Shown here in pieces: positions 18,027 to 26,771 of a stretch of 64,000 nt of DNA. A model generated the notes under the pieces. The model searched no databases and was not told where the DNA came from. It saw only the letters and a program-made list of their open reading frames with translations. The stretch's first letter is position 1. The number at the start of each line of letters is the position of its first letter. The stretch covers positions 47,385 to 111,384 of the forward strand of contig DASZOZ010000069.1 of assembly GCA_035550515.1 (NCBI GenBank), read 5' to 3'. Made by a program: the position numbers and the translations under genes. This DNA comes from DATARH01 sp035550515. Lineage in GTDB: Bacteria > Pseudomonadota > Alphaproteobacteria > ATCC43930 > CGMCC-115725.

Positions 18027-19124
18027 GTGCTGCTCGCCAAGACGCTCTCGGCCTATATTGCGCGCCAATTCTTCGCGTGGTTCTGCGGCGTCTACGGCGC
18101 CATGCTCAGCATCAGCTTTTTGATCGATTATATTGAGCTGCTGCGGCGCGGAGCGACGAAAAGCAGCGTCACTCTCGGGGTCCTGCTGGAGATGGCGGCG
18201 TTGAAGCTGCCGCACACGGCGCAGGAGGTCATGCCCTTCGCCGTCCTGTTCGGCACGATGCTGGCGTTCTGGCGGCTGACCCGCAACAACGAGCTGGTCG
18301 TCGCGCGCGCGGCCGGCGTTTCGGTCTGGCAGTTCCTGACGCCGGCGCTGCTCGTCGCGCTGCTCACCGGCATCGTCGCGGTGACCATCTTCAACCCCGC
18401 CGCCTCGCAGATGGAGGCGACCTACGAGCAGCTCGATGCGCGTTTCCTCAAGCAGGCCTCGGAGCAGCTGACGCTGTCCAATTCCGGATTGTGGCTGCGG
18501 CAGAACGATCCCAACGGCGGGCAGGTCGTGATCCACGGCAACAAGATGATCGCGCCCGAGCTGCTGCTCACCCAGGTCACGCTGTTCTTCTTCAACAGCC
18601 AGCATCAGTACCGCGCGCGCATCGAGGCGCGGTCGGCGCAGCTCGATAACGGGTATTGGATCATCGACGACGGCAAGCGGTGGGAGAGCGGCGACCAGCC
18701 GGAGCAGATCCCGCAGTTGCGCCTTGCCACGAAGTTCACCACGCACCGCATCGAAGAAAGCCTCGCTTCGCCCGACACCATGTCGTTCTGGTCGCTACCG
18801 GGGTTCATTTCGCTGCTCGAACAATCCGGGTTCTCCGCGCAGCGCCACCGGCTGCAGTTCAACATCCTGCTGGCGAGGCCATTTCTGTTCTGCGCCATGG
18901 TGCTGGTCGCCGCGACCTTCAGCCTGCGGATGCAGCGGCGCGGCGGCGCCACGCTGATGATCATCGGCGGCGTCGCCGCCGGTTTCGTGCTTTATTTCAT
19001 GTCCAACATCGTCTTCGCCCTCGGGCTCTCGGCAAAGCTGCCGGTGCTGCTCGCGGCCTGGACGCCGACCGGGGTCAGCCTGATTTTTGGCGTCTCGATG
19101 CTCCTCCATCTCGAAGACGGATGA
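18027..19124 (+). CDS. lptG: LPS export ABC permease LptG
   Basis: This 365-residue partner of LptF in the LPS transporter starts at a GTG at 18027 with an AAGGGG site 11 bases upstream; no in-frame ATG exists nearby. The order is N-terminal helices (FAWFCGVYGAMLSISFLID), the coupling segment RNNELVVARAAGVSVWQF, a periplasmic jellyroll, and three C-terminal helices. Residues ATLMIIGGVAAGFVLYFM form the penultimate helix. It recruits the LptB ATPase and hands LPS to LptC. LptB and LptC are not encoded in this window. Confidence 0.93.
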   Translation: MLLAKTLSAYIARQFFAWFCGVYGAMLSISFLIDYIELLRRGATKSSVTLGVLLEMAALKLPHTAQEVMPFAVLFGTMLAFWRLTRNNELVVARAAGVSVWQFLTPALLVALLTGIVAVTIFNPAASQMEATYEQLDARFLKQASEQLTLSNSGLWLRQNDPNGGQVVIHGNKMIAPELLLTQVTLFFFNSQHQYRARIEARSAQLDNGYWIIDDGKRWESGDQPEQIPQLRLATKFTTHRIEESLASPDTMSFWSLPGFISLLEQSGFSAQRHRLQFNILLARPFLFCAMVLVAATFSLRMQRRGGATLMIIGGVAAGFVLYFMSNIVFALGLSAKLPVLLAAWTPTGVSLIFGVSMLLHLEDG

Positions 19125-19216
19125 TGACGCAGCCGCGCGCAGGCGATATTGCTGCTGCAAACTCGCCGGTCGCGCACACGGCAACGACGGATCGCAGGAA
19201 CCGGTAAACCCCACCG

Positions 19217-21586
19217 ATGAGCCGCCGCCCCTCCCGCCACCTCCCGCAGCGAAAGGCCGTCTCCGCCATCGGTCTGGCGGCCGTGCTCGGTTTGGGATGG
19301 GGCCTCATCGCGCCGCAGCCGGCGGCGCCGCAAAGCTTCGGCGGCAAGGAGGGCGCCAACAAGAACGCGCCGATCACCTTCCAGGCGGATGAAGTGCAAT
19401 ACGACGACCAGCTCGCGCTGACCGTCGCCAAGGGGCATGTCGAGCTGGCCCAGGGCACGCAAATCCTGCTGGCCGATGTCGTGACCTACAACCAGCGCAC
19501 CGACACGGTGACCGCGTCGGGGCATGTCAGCCTGATGCTGCCGGACGGCTCGGTGATGTTCACCGAGTACATGGAACTGCGCAACGGCATGAACGACGCG
19601 TTCGCCGACAATGTGCGCATGCTGCTGGCCGACCGCTCGCGGCTGGCGGCCAACGCGGCGCGCCGGACCAACGGCAACCTGTTCGATATGCGGCGCGCGG
19701 TCTATTCGCCCTGCGACCTGTGCAAGGACAACCCTTCGGCGCCTCCCGCCTGGCAGCTCAAGGCGCGCGAGATGACCGACGACAAGGAGCTGAAGCGCCT
19801 CGAATTCCGCGACGCGACGATGGAGATCGACGGCTGGCCGGTGTTTTACACGCCGTACATGTCGGCCCCCGACCCGTCGGTGAAACGCCAGAGCGGGTTT
19901 CTGATGCCGAGCTTTGGCGGCTCGAGCACGATCGGCTTTCACGTCGCGACGCCCTATTACCTGGTGCTCGGGCCGGACGCCGACCTGACCCTGACGCCGC
20001 GCTTCACGACCGAAGCGGGCCAGGTGCTGGCGGCCGATTATCGCCAGCGCTTTTCCAGCGGCACCTTCGAGGCGCTCGGCAGCATCAACTACAGCAATGT
20101 CGGCAACCTCGACGATGCGAACGTCAAGGACGCTTTCCGCTGGCACGTCAACGCGAGCGGCGAATACGACATCGACGACACCTATCGCACCGGCTTCCAG
20201 CTGCAGCGTGTCTCGGACCAGACCTACCTGCAGCGGTTCAGCTTTGCGACGCCGCTGCTCAACACCGAGATCACCCGGGCCTATCTTGAAGGCTTCCCGA
20301 CCGATGGGTCGCTCGACGTCAACACCTATCTGTTCCAGCCGATGACCCCGGGGCTGGGCGATTCGACCCAGCCGATCGTCCTGCCCGTCGTCAATCGCGA
20401 CTGGGTGCTCCAGCCCGACAGCATCGGCGGCACGCTCCAGGTCAACACCAACCTGCTCAACATCGTCCGCGAAGTCGGCACCAACACCAGGCGGCTCTCG
20501 GTCGGCGCGGACTGGAGCCGGATGTTCTATGACGGCATCGGCGGCGAGTACAAACTCCAGGCGCGGGTCCGCGGCGACGGCTACTCGGTCGACAGCCTGA
20601 GCAACCTGTCGAACCCCGACCTGCCCAGCGTCTATTTCCCGCAAAACGGCCTGCCGGCGGCGGTGCATGCGCCGTACGACTTCGTCACCGGCCGCATCTT
20701 TCCGCAGCTTGGGCTGACCTGGGATTACCCGATCGTCAACCGCAGCACTGCGTTGACCTATCTCATCCAGCCCACCGTGGCGACCTTTATCGGCCCCAAC
20801 GGCGGCAACCGCTTTATCATCCCGAACGAAGACAGCCTGGGGTACGAGTTCCGCGACTCGGACCTGTTCCGGCCCGATCGCATGCAGGGATACGACCTGC
20901 TCGATACCGGTCAGCGCGTCGATTACGGCATCAACCTCGGCGCTTACACCGCCAACGGCGGCAGCTACCGCTTTCTGATCGGCCAGAGCTACCGCGCCGA
21001 GACCAATTCGTTCGTCCCGCCGGGCAGCGGCATCGACACGCGCCTGTCCGATGTCGTCGGCCGCCTGTCGCTGGCGCCGAGCAACTGGCTCGACCTCGTC
21101 TATCATTTCCGGCTCGACAAATCGACGCTGAGCAACCGCCTGCAAGAAGTCTCGGTCACCGCCGGCACAGGCATCATTCGCGCATCGACCGGGTATCTCC
21201 TGATCCCGGCCGAACAGCCGAACGACGTGATCACCGTGCCCGGCAGCGGCCAGACGATCCTTTACGGCAAGCGGCAGCAGCTCAACTTCAACGCTACCGT
21301 CAAGCTGTCGCAATACTGGTCGCTGGTCGGGGCCGAGACGCTCAACCTGACGAACTCCCAGAACATCGTGAACGGCGTCAGTCAGGCGCAATCGAACAGC
21401 GCCAGCCTCAACGCCAGCCTGTCGGCGCTGTACCAGGACGAATGCATGGGCTTTATCGCGACCGTGCAGCAATCGGGCATCCGCAACGGCGACGTGACGC
21501 CGGGCTACAGCGTGCTGCTCAGCGTCGTGTTCAAGAATATCGGCGAAATCGGCGGCAGTGTGCTCTCGGTCTCGCCCGGCGGCTAG
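19217..21586 (+). CDS. lptD: LPS-assembly outer membrane protein LptD
   Basis: This 789-residue outer-membrane LPS translocon (OstA/Imp family) inserts LPS into the outer leaflet together with LptE. The signal peptide covers about the first 35 residues. The N-terminal OstA jellyroll runs from about 45 (FQADEVQYDDQLALTVAKG) to 160. The rest is the beta-barrel, with the conserved LEFRDATMEIDGWPVFY and PYMSAPDPSVKRQSGFL. Cys residues at CDLC (about 165) and one near 742 (DECMGF) could form the disulfides that link the domains. Only this layout, not the E. coli Cys-Cys pair, is present. Confidence 0.94.
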   Translation: MSRRPSRHLPQRKAVSAIGLAAVLGLGWGLIAPQPAAPQSFGGKEGANKNAPITFQADEVQYDDQLALTVAKGHVELAQGTQILLADVVTYNQRTDTVTASGHVSLMLPDGSVMFTEYMELRNGMNDAFADNVRMLLADRSRLAANAARRTNGNLFDMRRAVYSPCDLCKDNPSAPPAWQLKAREMTDDKELKRLEFRDATMEIDGWPVFYTPYMSAPDPSVKRQSGFLMPSFGGSSTIGFHVATPYYLVLGPDADLTLTPRFTTEAGQVLAADYRQRFSSGTFEALGSINYSNVGNLDDANVKDAFRWHVNASGEYDIDDTYRTGFQLQRVSDQTYLQRFSFATPLLNTEITRAYLEGFPTDGSLDVNTYLFQPMTPGLGDSTQPIVLPVVNRDWVLQPDSIGGTLQVNTNLLNIVREVGTNTRRLSVGADWSRMFYDGIGGEYKLQARVRGDGYSVDSLSNLSNPDLPSVYFPQNGLPAAVHAPYDFVTGRIFPQLGLTWDYPIVNRSTALTYLIQPTVATFIGPNGGNRFIIPNEDSLGYEFRDSDLFRPDRMQGYDLLDTGQRVDYGINLGAYTANGGSYRFLIGQSYRAETNSFVPPGSGIDTRLSDVVGRLSLAPSNWLDLVYHFRLDKSTLSNRLQEVSVTAGTGIIRASTGYLLIPAEQPNDVITVPGSGQTILYGKRQQLNFNATVKLSQYWSLVGAETLNLTNSQNIVNGVSQAQSNSASLNASLSALYQDECMGFIATVQQSGIRNGDVTPGYSVLLSVVFKNIGEIGGSVLSVSPGG

Positions 21587-21674
21587 GCCGGCCGCGGTGC
21601 GAAACGACGCGGCGACAGGGAAGCCGGCCGCGTGTAGACTGCGGCGGATTTTCGGGCAGGTTCAGGGATCGGCG

Positions 21675-23009
21675 ATGCGGGCATGGCGTTTTACCGGCGC
21701 GTTGCTGCTGGTGGTCGCGATTGTCTGCGCCTCCGTGCCGAGTGCTCGTTCGGCCGGCCGCGCGCCCGTGCAGCGCGGACCGGAAGGATCGCCTTCGGGA
21801 TCGCCGGTTCCCGAAATGAAGATCGCCGCCGTGGTCAACGACGAGGTGATCTCGGTCTATGACCTAATCTCGCGGCTGCGCATGGTGTTGCTGTCGTCGA
21901 ACATCCCGGACACGCCGGAAGCCCGGCACCGCACCGAGGCGCAGGTGCTGCGCTCGCTGGTCGACGAAAAATTGCAGCTGCAAGAGGCGAAGAAGCAAAA
22001 CATCGTCGCCACCGACGACGAGATCAACAACGCGCTGAGCCAGATCGAAAAACAGAACAACATGCAGACCGGCCAGCTGACGACCTTCCTCAAGGCGCGC
22101 GGCATCGACCGCAGCTCGCTGATCAGCCAGGTCACGGCGTCGGTCGTCTGGGCCAAGCTGGTGCGGCGCAAGGCGTCGGAGACGACCGAAATTTCGGACG
22201 AAGAAGTCGACGAGGCGATGAAGCGCCTTAAGGAACACGCAAACGAGCCGCAGAGCCGGATCGCCGAGATCTTCCTCGCCGTCGACAACCCGTCGCAGGA
22301 CGCCGAAGTTCGCGCGCTGGCCGAAAAGCTGACCCAACAGATGCGGCAGGGCGCCCGGTTCTCGGCGATTGCCCAGCAATTCTCGCAATCGGCAACCGCG
22401 GCGGTCGGCGGCGACATGGGATGGATGCGCGCCGACCAGCTCCCGCCGGAGCTCGCCAAGGCGGTGGCGCCGATGAAACCGGGGGAGCTGTCGCCGCCGA
22501 TCCGGACGAATGGCGGCTATTACCTGCTGCTGGTGCTCGACCGGCGCAACGGCACCAGCGGCAGCGGTCAGTCGCAAACCGTTTACGACGTCGTGCAGGT
22601 CGTCGTGCCGCTGCCGCCCAACGCCAACGAAGCCGCCAAACGCGCCGCGGCCGCCGAGGTGATGAGCCTGCGCGCGGGCGCCAAAAGCTGCCCGGAGCTG
22701 TTGAAGATCGGCAAGGCGAAGGCGCCGCAGTTTTCCAGCGAGGGCCAGGTCAGCGGCAACAACATGACGCCGCAGATGCGCGACCTGCTGAACAAATTGT
22801 CGCCGAACGAGGCGTCGCAGCCGATCCTGCAGCGCAACGGCATCGGTGTCGTGATGCTCTGCTCGAAGCAGACCCAGGCCGCGGCGAAGAACGCCGAACC
22901 GACCCGCGAGGAGGTGTTCGAATCGCTGTTGCGCCAGAAGCTCGATACCGTCGCGCGGCGCTATCTGCGTGATCTGCGCCGCGTCGCCTATGTCGATGTG
23001 AGGATCTAG
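21675..23009 (+). CDS. surA: Periplasmic chaperone/peptidyl-prolyl isomerase SurA
   Basis: This 444-residue SurA starts at the ATG at 21675, giving a clean signal peptide (MRAWRFTGALLLVVAIVCAS); the in-frame ATG at 21558 lies upstream of it. The SurA N-terminal domain contains VVNDEVISVYDLISRLR. One parvulin domain (about 170-280) has the AVGGDMGWMRADQLPPELAKA core. A second, degenerate one follows, and a C-terminal helix packs against the N-domain. It guides outer-membrane proteins such as the LptD encoded just upstream, so lptD-surA linkage is functionally apt. Confidence 0.93.
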   Translation: MRAWRFTGALLLVVAIVCASVPSARSAGRAPVQRGPEGSPSGSPVPEMKIAAVVNDEVISVYDLISRLRMVLLSSNIPDTPEARHRTEAQVLRSLVDEKLQLQEAKKQNIVATDDEINNALSQIEKQNNMQTGQLTTFLKARGIDRSSLISQVTASVVWAKLVRRKASETTEISDEEVDEAMKRLKEHANEPQSRIAEIFLAVDNPSQDAEVRALAEKLTQQMRQGARFSAIAQQFSQSATAAVGGDMGWMRADQLPPELAKAVAPMKPGELSPPIRTNGGYYLLLVLDRRNGTSGSGQSQTVYDVVQVVVPLPPNANEAAKRAAAAEVMSLRAGAKSCPELLKIGKAKAPQFSSEGQVSGNNMTPQMRDLLNKLSPNEASQPILQRNGIGVVMLCSKQTQAAAKNAEPTREEVFESLLRQKLDTVARRYLRDLRRVAYVDVRI

Positions 23010-23012
23010 CGG

Positions 23013-24011
23013 ATGCCGCTGCCGCTCGCCTTGACGATGGGCGAGCCCGCCGGGATCGGCGGCGAAATCGCCCTCCAGGCCTGGCTGCGCCGCGCCGAAG
23101 GCATCCCCGTCTTCTACCTGATCGACGACCCCGACCGGCTGGCGCGGCTCGCCGGTCGGCTCGGCTGGGACGTTCCGATCCGCACGATCGGCGAGCGCGG
23201 TGAGGCCAAAGCGGCTTTTGCCGGCGCGTTGCCGGTGCTGCCGCTGGGCGACGGCGCGGTCGGCGAGCCGGGGCGGCCCGAACCGTCCGACCAAAAGCTG
23301 GTGCTGCGGGCGATCGAGACGGCGGTGCGGGATGTGCAGGCCGGCCGCGCGGCGGCGCTCGTCACCAACCCGATCAACAAGGATGCCCTGTATCGCGCCG
23401 GGTTTCGCCATCCCGGCCACACCGAGTACCTGGGCGAATTGTCGGGCGCCAAGGAACCGGCGGTGATGATGCTGGCCGGCCGCGACCTGCGCGTCGTCCC
23501 GGTGACGATCCATCTCGCACTGCGCGACGTCGTCGATGCGCTGACCACCGCCGGCATCGTCCATGCCGGGCGCGTGACGCACGCGGCGCTGCGGCGGGAT
23601 TTCGGCATTGCCCGGCCGGTCATCGCCGTCGCCGGCCTCAACCCGCATGCCGGCGAATCGGGCGGGCTCGGCCGCGAGGACATCGACATCGTCGCGCCGG
23701 CGATCGCGGCGTTGCGCGCCGACGGCATCGACGCGCGCGGCCCGCTCGCCGCCGACACCATGTTCCACGCGGCGGCGCGGCGCGGCTACGACGCGGCGCT
23801 GTGCATGTATCACGACCAAGCGCTGATCCCGATCAAAACGCTCGATTTCGACGGCGCGGTCAACGTCACGCTGGGCCTGCCGTTTATCCGCACATCGCCC
23901 GATCACGGCACCGCGTTCGACATCGCCGGCCGGGGTGTGGCGCGACCCGACAGCCTGATCGCCGCGCTGCGCCTTGCGGCGGCCATGGCGGCGCGGCGCG
24001 GCGCAAGCTGA
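23013..24011 (+). CDS. pdxA: 4-hydroxythreonine-4-phosphate dehydrogenase
   Basis: This 332-residue PdxA is an NAD-dependent enzyme of the pyridoxal phosphate pathway. It oxidises 4-hydroxythreonine 4-phosphate, and the product decarboxylates and is used by PdxJ. The start LTMGEPAGIGGEIALQAW, the metal-binding histidines in GFRHPGHTEYLGEL and CMYHDQALIPIKTL, and GLNPHAGESGGLG are all diagnostic. The ATG follows the surA stop by three bases. The 3' end overlaps or abuts rsmA, giving the standard surA-pdxA-rsmA operon. Confidence 0.95.
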   Translation: MPLPLALTMGEPAGIGGEIALQAWLRRAEGIPVFYLIDDPDRLARLAGRLGWDVPIRTIGERGEAKAAFAGALPVLPLGDGAVGEPGRPEPSDQKLVLRAIETAVRDVQAGRAAALVTNPINKDALYRAGFRHPGHTEYLGELSGAKEPAVMMLAGRDLRVVPVTIHLALRDVVDALTTAGIVHAGRVTHAALRRDFGIARPVIAVAGLNPHAGESGGLGREDIDIVAPAIAALRADGIDARGPLAADTMFHAAARRGYDAALCMYHDQALIPIKTLDFDGAVNVTLGLPFIRTSPDHGTAFDIAGRGVARPDSLIAALRLAAAMAARRGAS

Positions 24012-24850
24012 GCGACGCGTCTCCGCCCGGCCTCCCGCCGCTGCGGGAGGTGATCGCGCATCACGGCATCGCCGCGCGCAAGAGCCTCGGGCAGAACTTC
24101 CTGCTCGACCTCAACCTGACCCGCCGCATCGCCCGCGCCGCCGGCCCGCTCGAACACGGCACGACCATCGAAATCGGCCCCGGCCCCGGCGGGCTGACCC
24201 GCGCCCTGCTCGACGCAGGCGCGCGCCGCGTGATCGCGGTGGAGCGAGACCCGCGCTGCGTCGCCGCGCTGGCCGATCTGGCGGCACGCTGCCCCGGCCG
24301 GCTCGAGGTGATTGAGGGCGATGCGCTGACCCTCGACACCGCCTCTCTCGGCGAAGCGCCGCGCCGCATTGTCGCCAACCTCCCCTACAACATCGCCACG
24401 GCGCTGCTGCTGCGCTGGCTCGGCCGGGTCACCGCGTATGACAGCCTGACGCTGATGTTCCAGCGCGAGGTCGCCGAGCGCCTCGCCGCGGCGCCGCGCA
24501 GCGCCGCCTACGGGCGGCTCTCGGTGCTGACGCAGTGGCTGTGCGAGGTCCGCATCCTGTTCGACATCCCGCCGCGCACGTTCACGCCGCCGCCGAAAGT
24601 GACGTCGAGCGTGGTGCGCCTGCTGCCGCGCGCCGCGCCGCTCGCGCCGGCCGACAAGGCAATGCTGGAACGGGTCACCGCAGCCGCGTTCGGCCAGCGC
24701 CGCAAGATGCTGCGGTCGAGCCTTAAATCACTGGGGGTGCCGGTGGAAGCCCTGCTCGCCGCGGCCGAGGTCACGGCCACCGCACGGGCCGAGGAGCTGT
24801 CGGTGCCGCAGTTTTGCGCGGTCGCCCGGGCGCTCGAAGACCGCTACTGA
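24008..24850 (+). CDS. rsmA: 16S rRNA dimethyladenosine transferase
   Basis: RsmA (KsgA) dimethylates A1518 and A1519 of 16S rRNA during 30S maturation. Motifs: RKSLGQNFLLD, SAM-binding EIGPGPGGLTRALL, catalytic NLPYNIA and FTPPPKVTSSVV. The start is unclear. There is no ATG before the conserved PPLREVI segment, the nearest standard start is a GTG at 24050, and homologous sequence begins at about 24008 where only a CTG overlapping the pdxA stop is available. The coordinates given use that CTG. The gene ends convergently with the DUF6941-like gene, overlapping by seven bases. Confidence 0.92.
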   Translation: MSDASPPGLPPLREVIAHHGIAARKSLGQNFLLDLNLTRRIARAAGPLEHGTTIEIGPGPGGLTRALLDAGARRVIAVERDPRCVAALADLAARCPGRLEVIEGDALTLDTASLGEAPRRIVANLPYNIATALLLRWLGRVTAYDSLTLMFQREVAERLAAAPRSAAYGRLSVLTQWLCEVRILFDIPPRTFTPPPKVTSSVVRLLPRAAPLAPADKAMLERVTAAAFGQRRKMLRSSLKSLGVPVEALLAAAEVTATARAEELSVPQFCAVARALEDRY

Positions 24851-25233
24851 AAGATGCGCACCGAGCGGCGGTAGCGCTGGCCGCCGATCTCCAGCGACAA
24901 CGCGTAGTTCCCGGCATGGACGACCGGGATGAGGCCGACCGGGAGTATCATCACATGCGCGAGGTTTGGCGGTTTTTTGAATTCCGGCACGTCGAATTTG
25001 TGCAGTTCCTTGCCGAGCGGGTCGACGATCCGGAAGACCGCGGAAAACGACCCGTCGCCGTCCTTCAGCACAAAGACAAAGGTCAGGTTGATCGTGACCG
25101 GCAGTGTCGCCGCCGGGTCGAGCTTCACCTCGCCGACCGGGTAGAGGCCGACCACGTCCAGCTTGCCGTCGGGGTTGGGCCGGACCCCGTCGCACAACAG
25201 CAGGTCGATCTTCGCATCGGTGGGGAGTGCCAT
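24844..25233 (-). CDS. DUF6941-like hypothetical protein
   Basis: This 129-residue, mainly beta-strand protein has the pattern ALPTDAKIDLLLCDGVRP, then GKLDVVGLYP and a C-terminal GNYALSLEIGG. This fits the DUF6941 family, small sandwich-like proteins of unknown role. It has no signal or membrane segment. It is the last gene on its strand after gmk (three bases apart), so it probably shares the yicC-gmk transcript, although no functional link is known. Family assignment is from memory. Confidence 0.72.
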   Translation of the reverse strand: MALPTDAKIDLLLCDGVRPNPDGKLDVVGLYPVGEVKLDPAATLPVTINLTFVFVLKDGDGSFSAVFRIVDPLGKELHKFDVPEFKKPPNLAHVMILPVGLIPVVHAGNYALSLEIGGQRYRRSVRIFQ

Positions 25234-25236
25234 GGT

Positions 25237-25884
25237 CTATCCGCCGCGCAGCTGCGTGACGAACTCGGCGAGCCCGACCCACCGATCGCGGCGGAGCCGC
25301 TCCGCTGTGACGATGGCTTGCGCCTGGCCGACGCTGGCTTCGAGGTCGTCATTGATGATGACGTAATCATATTCCGGCCAGTGGCTCATTTCCTCTGCGG
25401 ATTTGGCCATCCGCCGGGCGACGACCTCGTCGCTGTCCTGCGCCCGCATGCGCAACCGCGATTCGAGCGCCGCGATGTCGGGCGGCAGGATGAAGATCGT
25501 CACCAGATCGTCGCGCAGGCTGGCCTTGACCTGCTGCGTACCTTGCCAGTCGATGTCGGTGACGATGTCTCGCCCCGCAGCGATGACCGCTTCGATCGGC
25601 CGGCGCGGCGTGCCGTAGCAATTGCCGAAGACCGAGGCGTATTCGAGCAATTCGCCGGCGGCGGCCATGCGGTCGAATGCCGCCTGATCGATAAAGCGGT
25701 AGTCCCTGCCGTCGACCTCGTTCGGCCGCGGCGGCCGCGTCGTCACCGAGACCGACAGCGCCAGGCTTGGGTCGCGCTCCAGCAGGCGCCGGGTGATCGT
25801 CGTCTTGCCCGCGCCCGAAGGCGATGACAGCACCAACAGAAAGCCGCGCCGGCTTATCGTCGAAGGCGTGGCCGGCGGGCTCAT
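25237..25884 (-). CDS. gmk: Guanylate kinase
   Basis: This 215-residue guanylate kinase converts GMP and ATP to GDP. The P-loop is SSPSGAGKTTI, the GMP-binding region includes SVSVTTRPPRPNEVDG and the family motif DYRFIDQAAFDRM, and the lid is in LRMRAQDSDEVVARRM. The ATG at 25884 overlaps the yicC stop as ATGA, so the two are translationally coupled; the longer in-frame extension upstream is the yicC region read in another frame. The arrangement yicC-gmk is standard in proteobacteria. Confidence 0.95.
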   Translation of the reverse strand: MSPPATPSTISRRGFLLVLSSPSGAGKTTITRRLLERDPSLALSVSVTTRPPRPNEVDGRDYRFIDQAAFDRMAAAGELLEYASVFGNCYGTPRRPIEAVIAAGRDIVTDIDWQGTQQVKASLRDDLVTIFILPPDIAALESRLRMRAQDSDEVVARRMAKSAEEMSHWPEYDYVIINDDLEASVGQAQAIVTAERLRRDRWVGLAEFVTQLRGG

Positions 25885-26762
25885 TCGAGGTTCTGCACCT
25901 GCTCGCGAAACTGCTCGACCGCGACCTTGAGCGACAGGCCGATACGGGTCAGCTCGATATCGGCCGATTTCGAGCACAGCGTATTGGCTTCGCGATTGAG
26001 CTCCTGGCACAGGAAGTCGAGCTGGCGGCCGACCGCCTCGCCCTTCGCCAGCAGCTCGCCGGCCTGGGAGAGATGCGCGCGCAAGCGGTCGAGCTCCTCG
26101 CGGACATCGCCGCGCGACACCAGCAGCGCCAGCTCCTGCGCCACGCGGTCCTGCGGCATGCCGAGCGCGCGCTCGCCGAGTGCCGCGAGCGACTCCTCCA
26201 GGCGCCGGCGCAACGCGTCGGGCTGCGCCGCCGCGCAGGCCGACGCCGCGGCGACTAGCTCCGCCAATTCGGCGAGTTGCGCCTGGAGCACCGCCTCCAG
26301 CCGGGCGCCTTCCTCGGCGCGCGCCGCCGCGAGCCGGTCGAGCGCGGTGCTCCACGCCGCGATCAGCGCGGTCCGCCGGGCCTCGACGACATCCTCCGCC
26401 TCGTCCTCCACCGTCTCGATGATGCCGCGCAGACCGATCAGGCCATCGAGACGCGGCGGCGCCGCCTCCACCTCCCCGGTCAATTCGCCGATCAGGGCCA
26501 GCACCCGGCCCAGCATCTCGCGATTGATGCGGATGGTCGGCGGCGTCAGCCGGTTGACCGTCAGGTTGGCGTTGATCGAGCCGCGCCGCAGCCGGCCGCC
26601 GAGCGCGGCGCGCAACGCCGGTTCCAGCCCGTCATAGCCCGGCGCCAGCCGCAACCGCAGGTCGAGCGAGCGGCCGTTGACGCTCTTCAATTCCCAGGCC
26701 CAGGAGATGCCGGCGGCCTCACCCTCGACACGGGAAAATCCGGTCATGCTGGAGACCGTCAT
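25881..26762 (-). CDS. YicC/YloC family endoribonuclease
   Basis: This 293-residue YicC family protein begins MTVSSMTGFSRVEGE, the highly conserved N-terminus. The C-terminal domain ends with LDFLCQELNREANTLCSKS and the helix IGLSLKVAVEQFREQVQNLE, also diagnostic. Members are metal-dependent endoribonucleases implicated in sRNA turnover. The gene overlaps gmk by four bases and follows mltG after nine bases, continuing the fab cluster transcript. Confidence 0.92.
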   Translation of the reverse strand: MTVSSMTGFSRVEGEAAGISWAWELKSVNGRSLDLRLRLAPGYDGLEPALRAALGGRLRRGSINANLTVNRLTPPTIRINREMLGRVLALIGELTGEVEAAPPRLDGLIGLRGIIETVEDEAEDVVEARRTALIAAWSTALDRLAAARAEEGARLEAVLQAQLAELAELVAAASACAAAQPDALRRRLEESLAALGERALGMPQDRVAQELALLVSRGDVREELDRLRAHLSQAGELLAKGEAVGRQLDFLCQELNREANTLCSKSADIELTRIGLSLKVAVEQFREQVQNLE

Positions 26763-26771
26763 CGCGAAACC

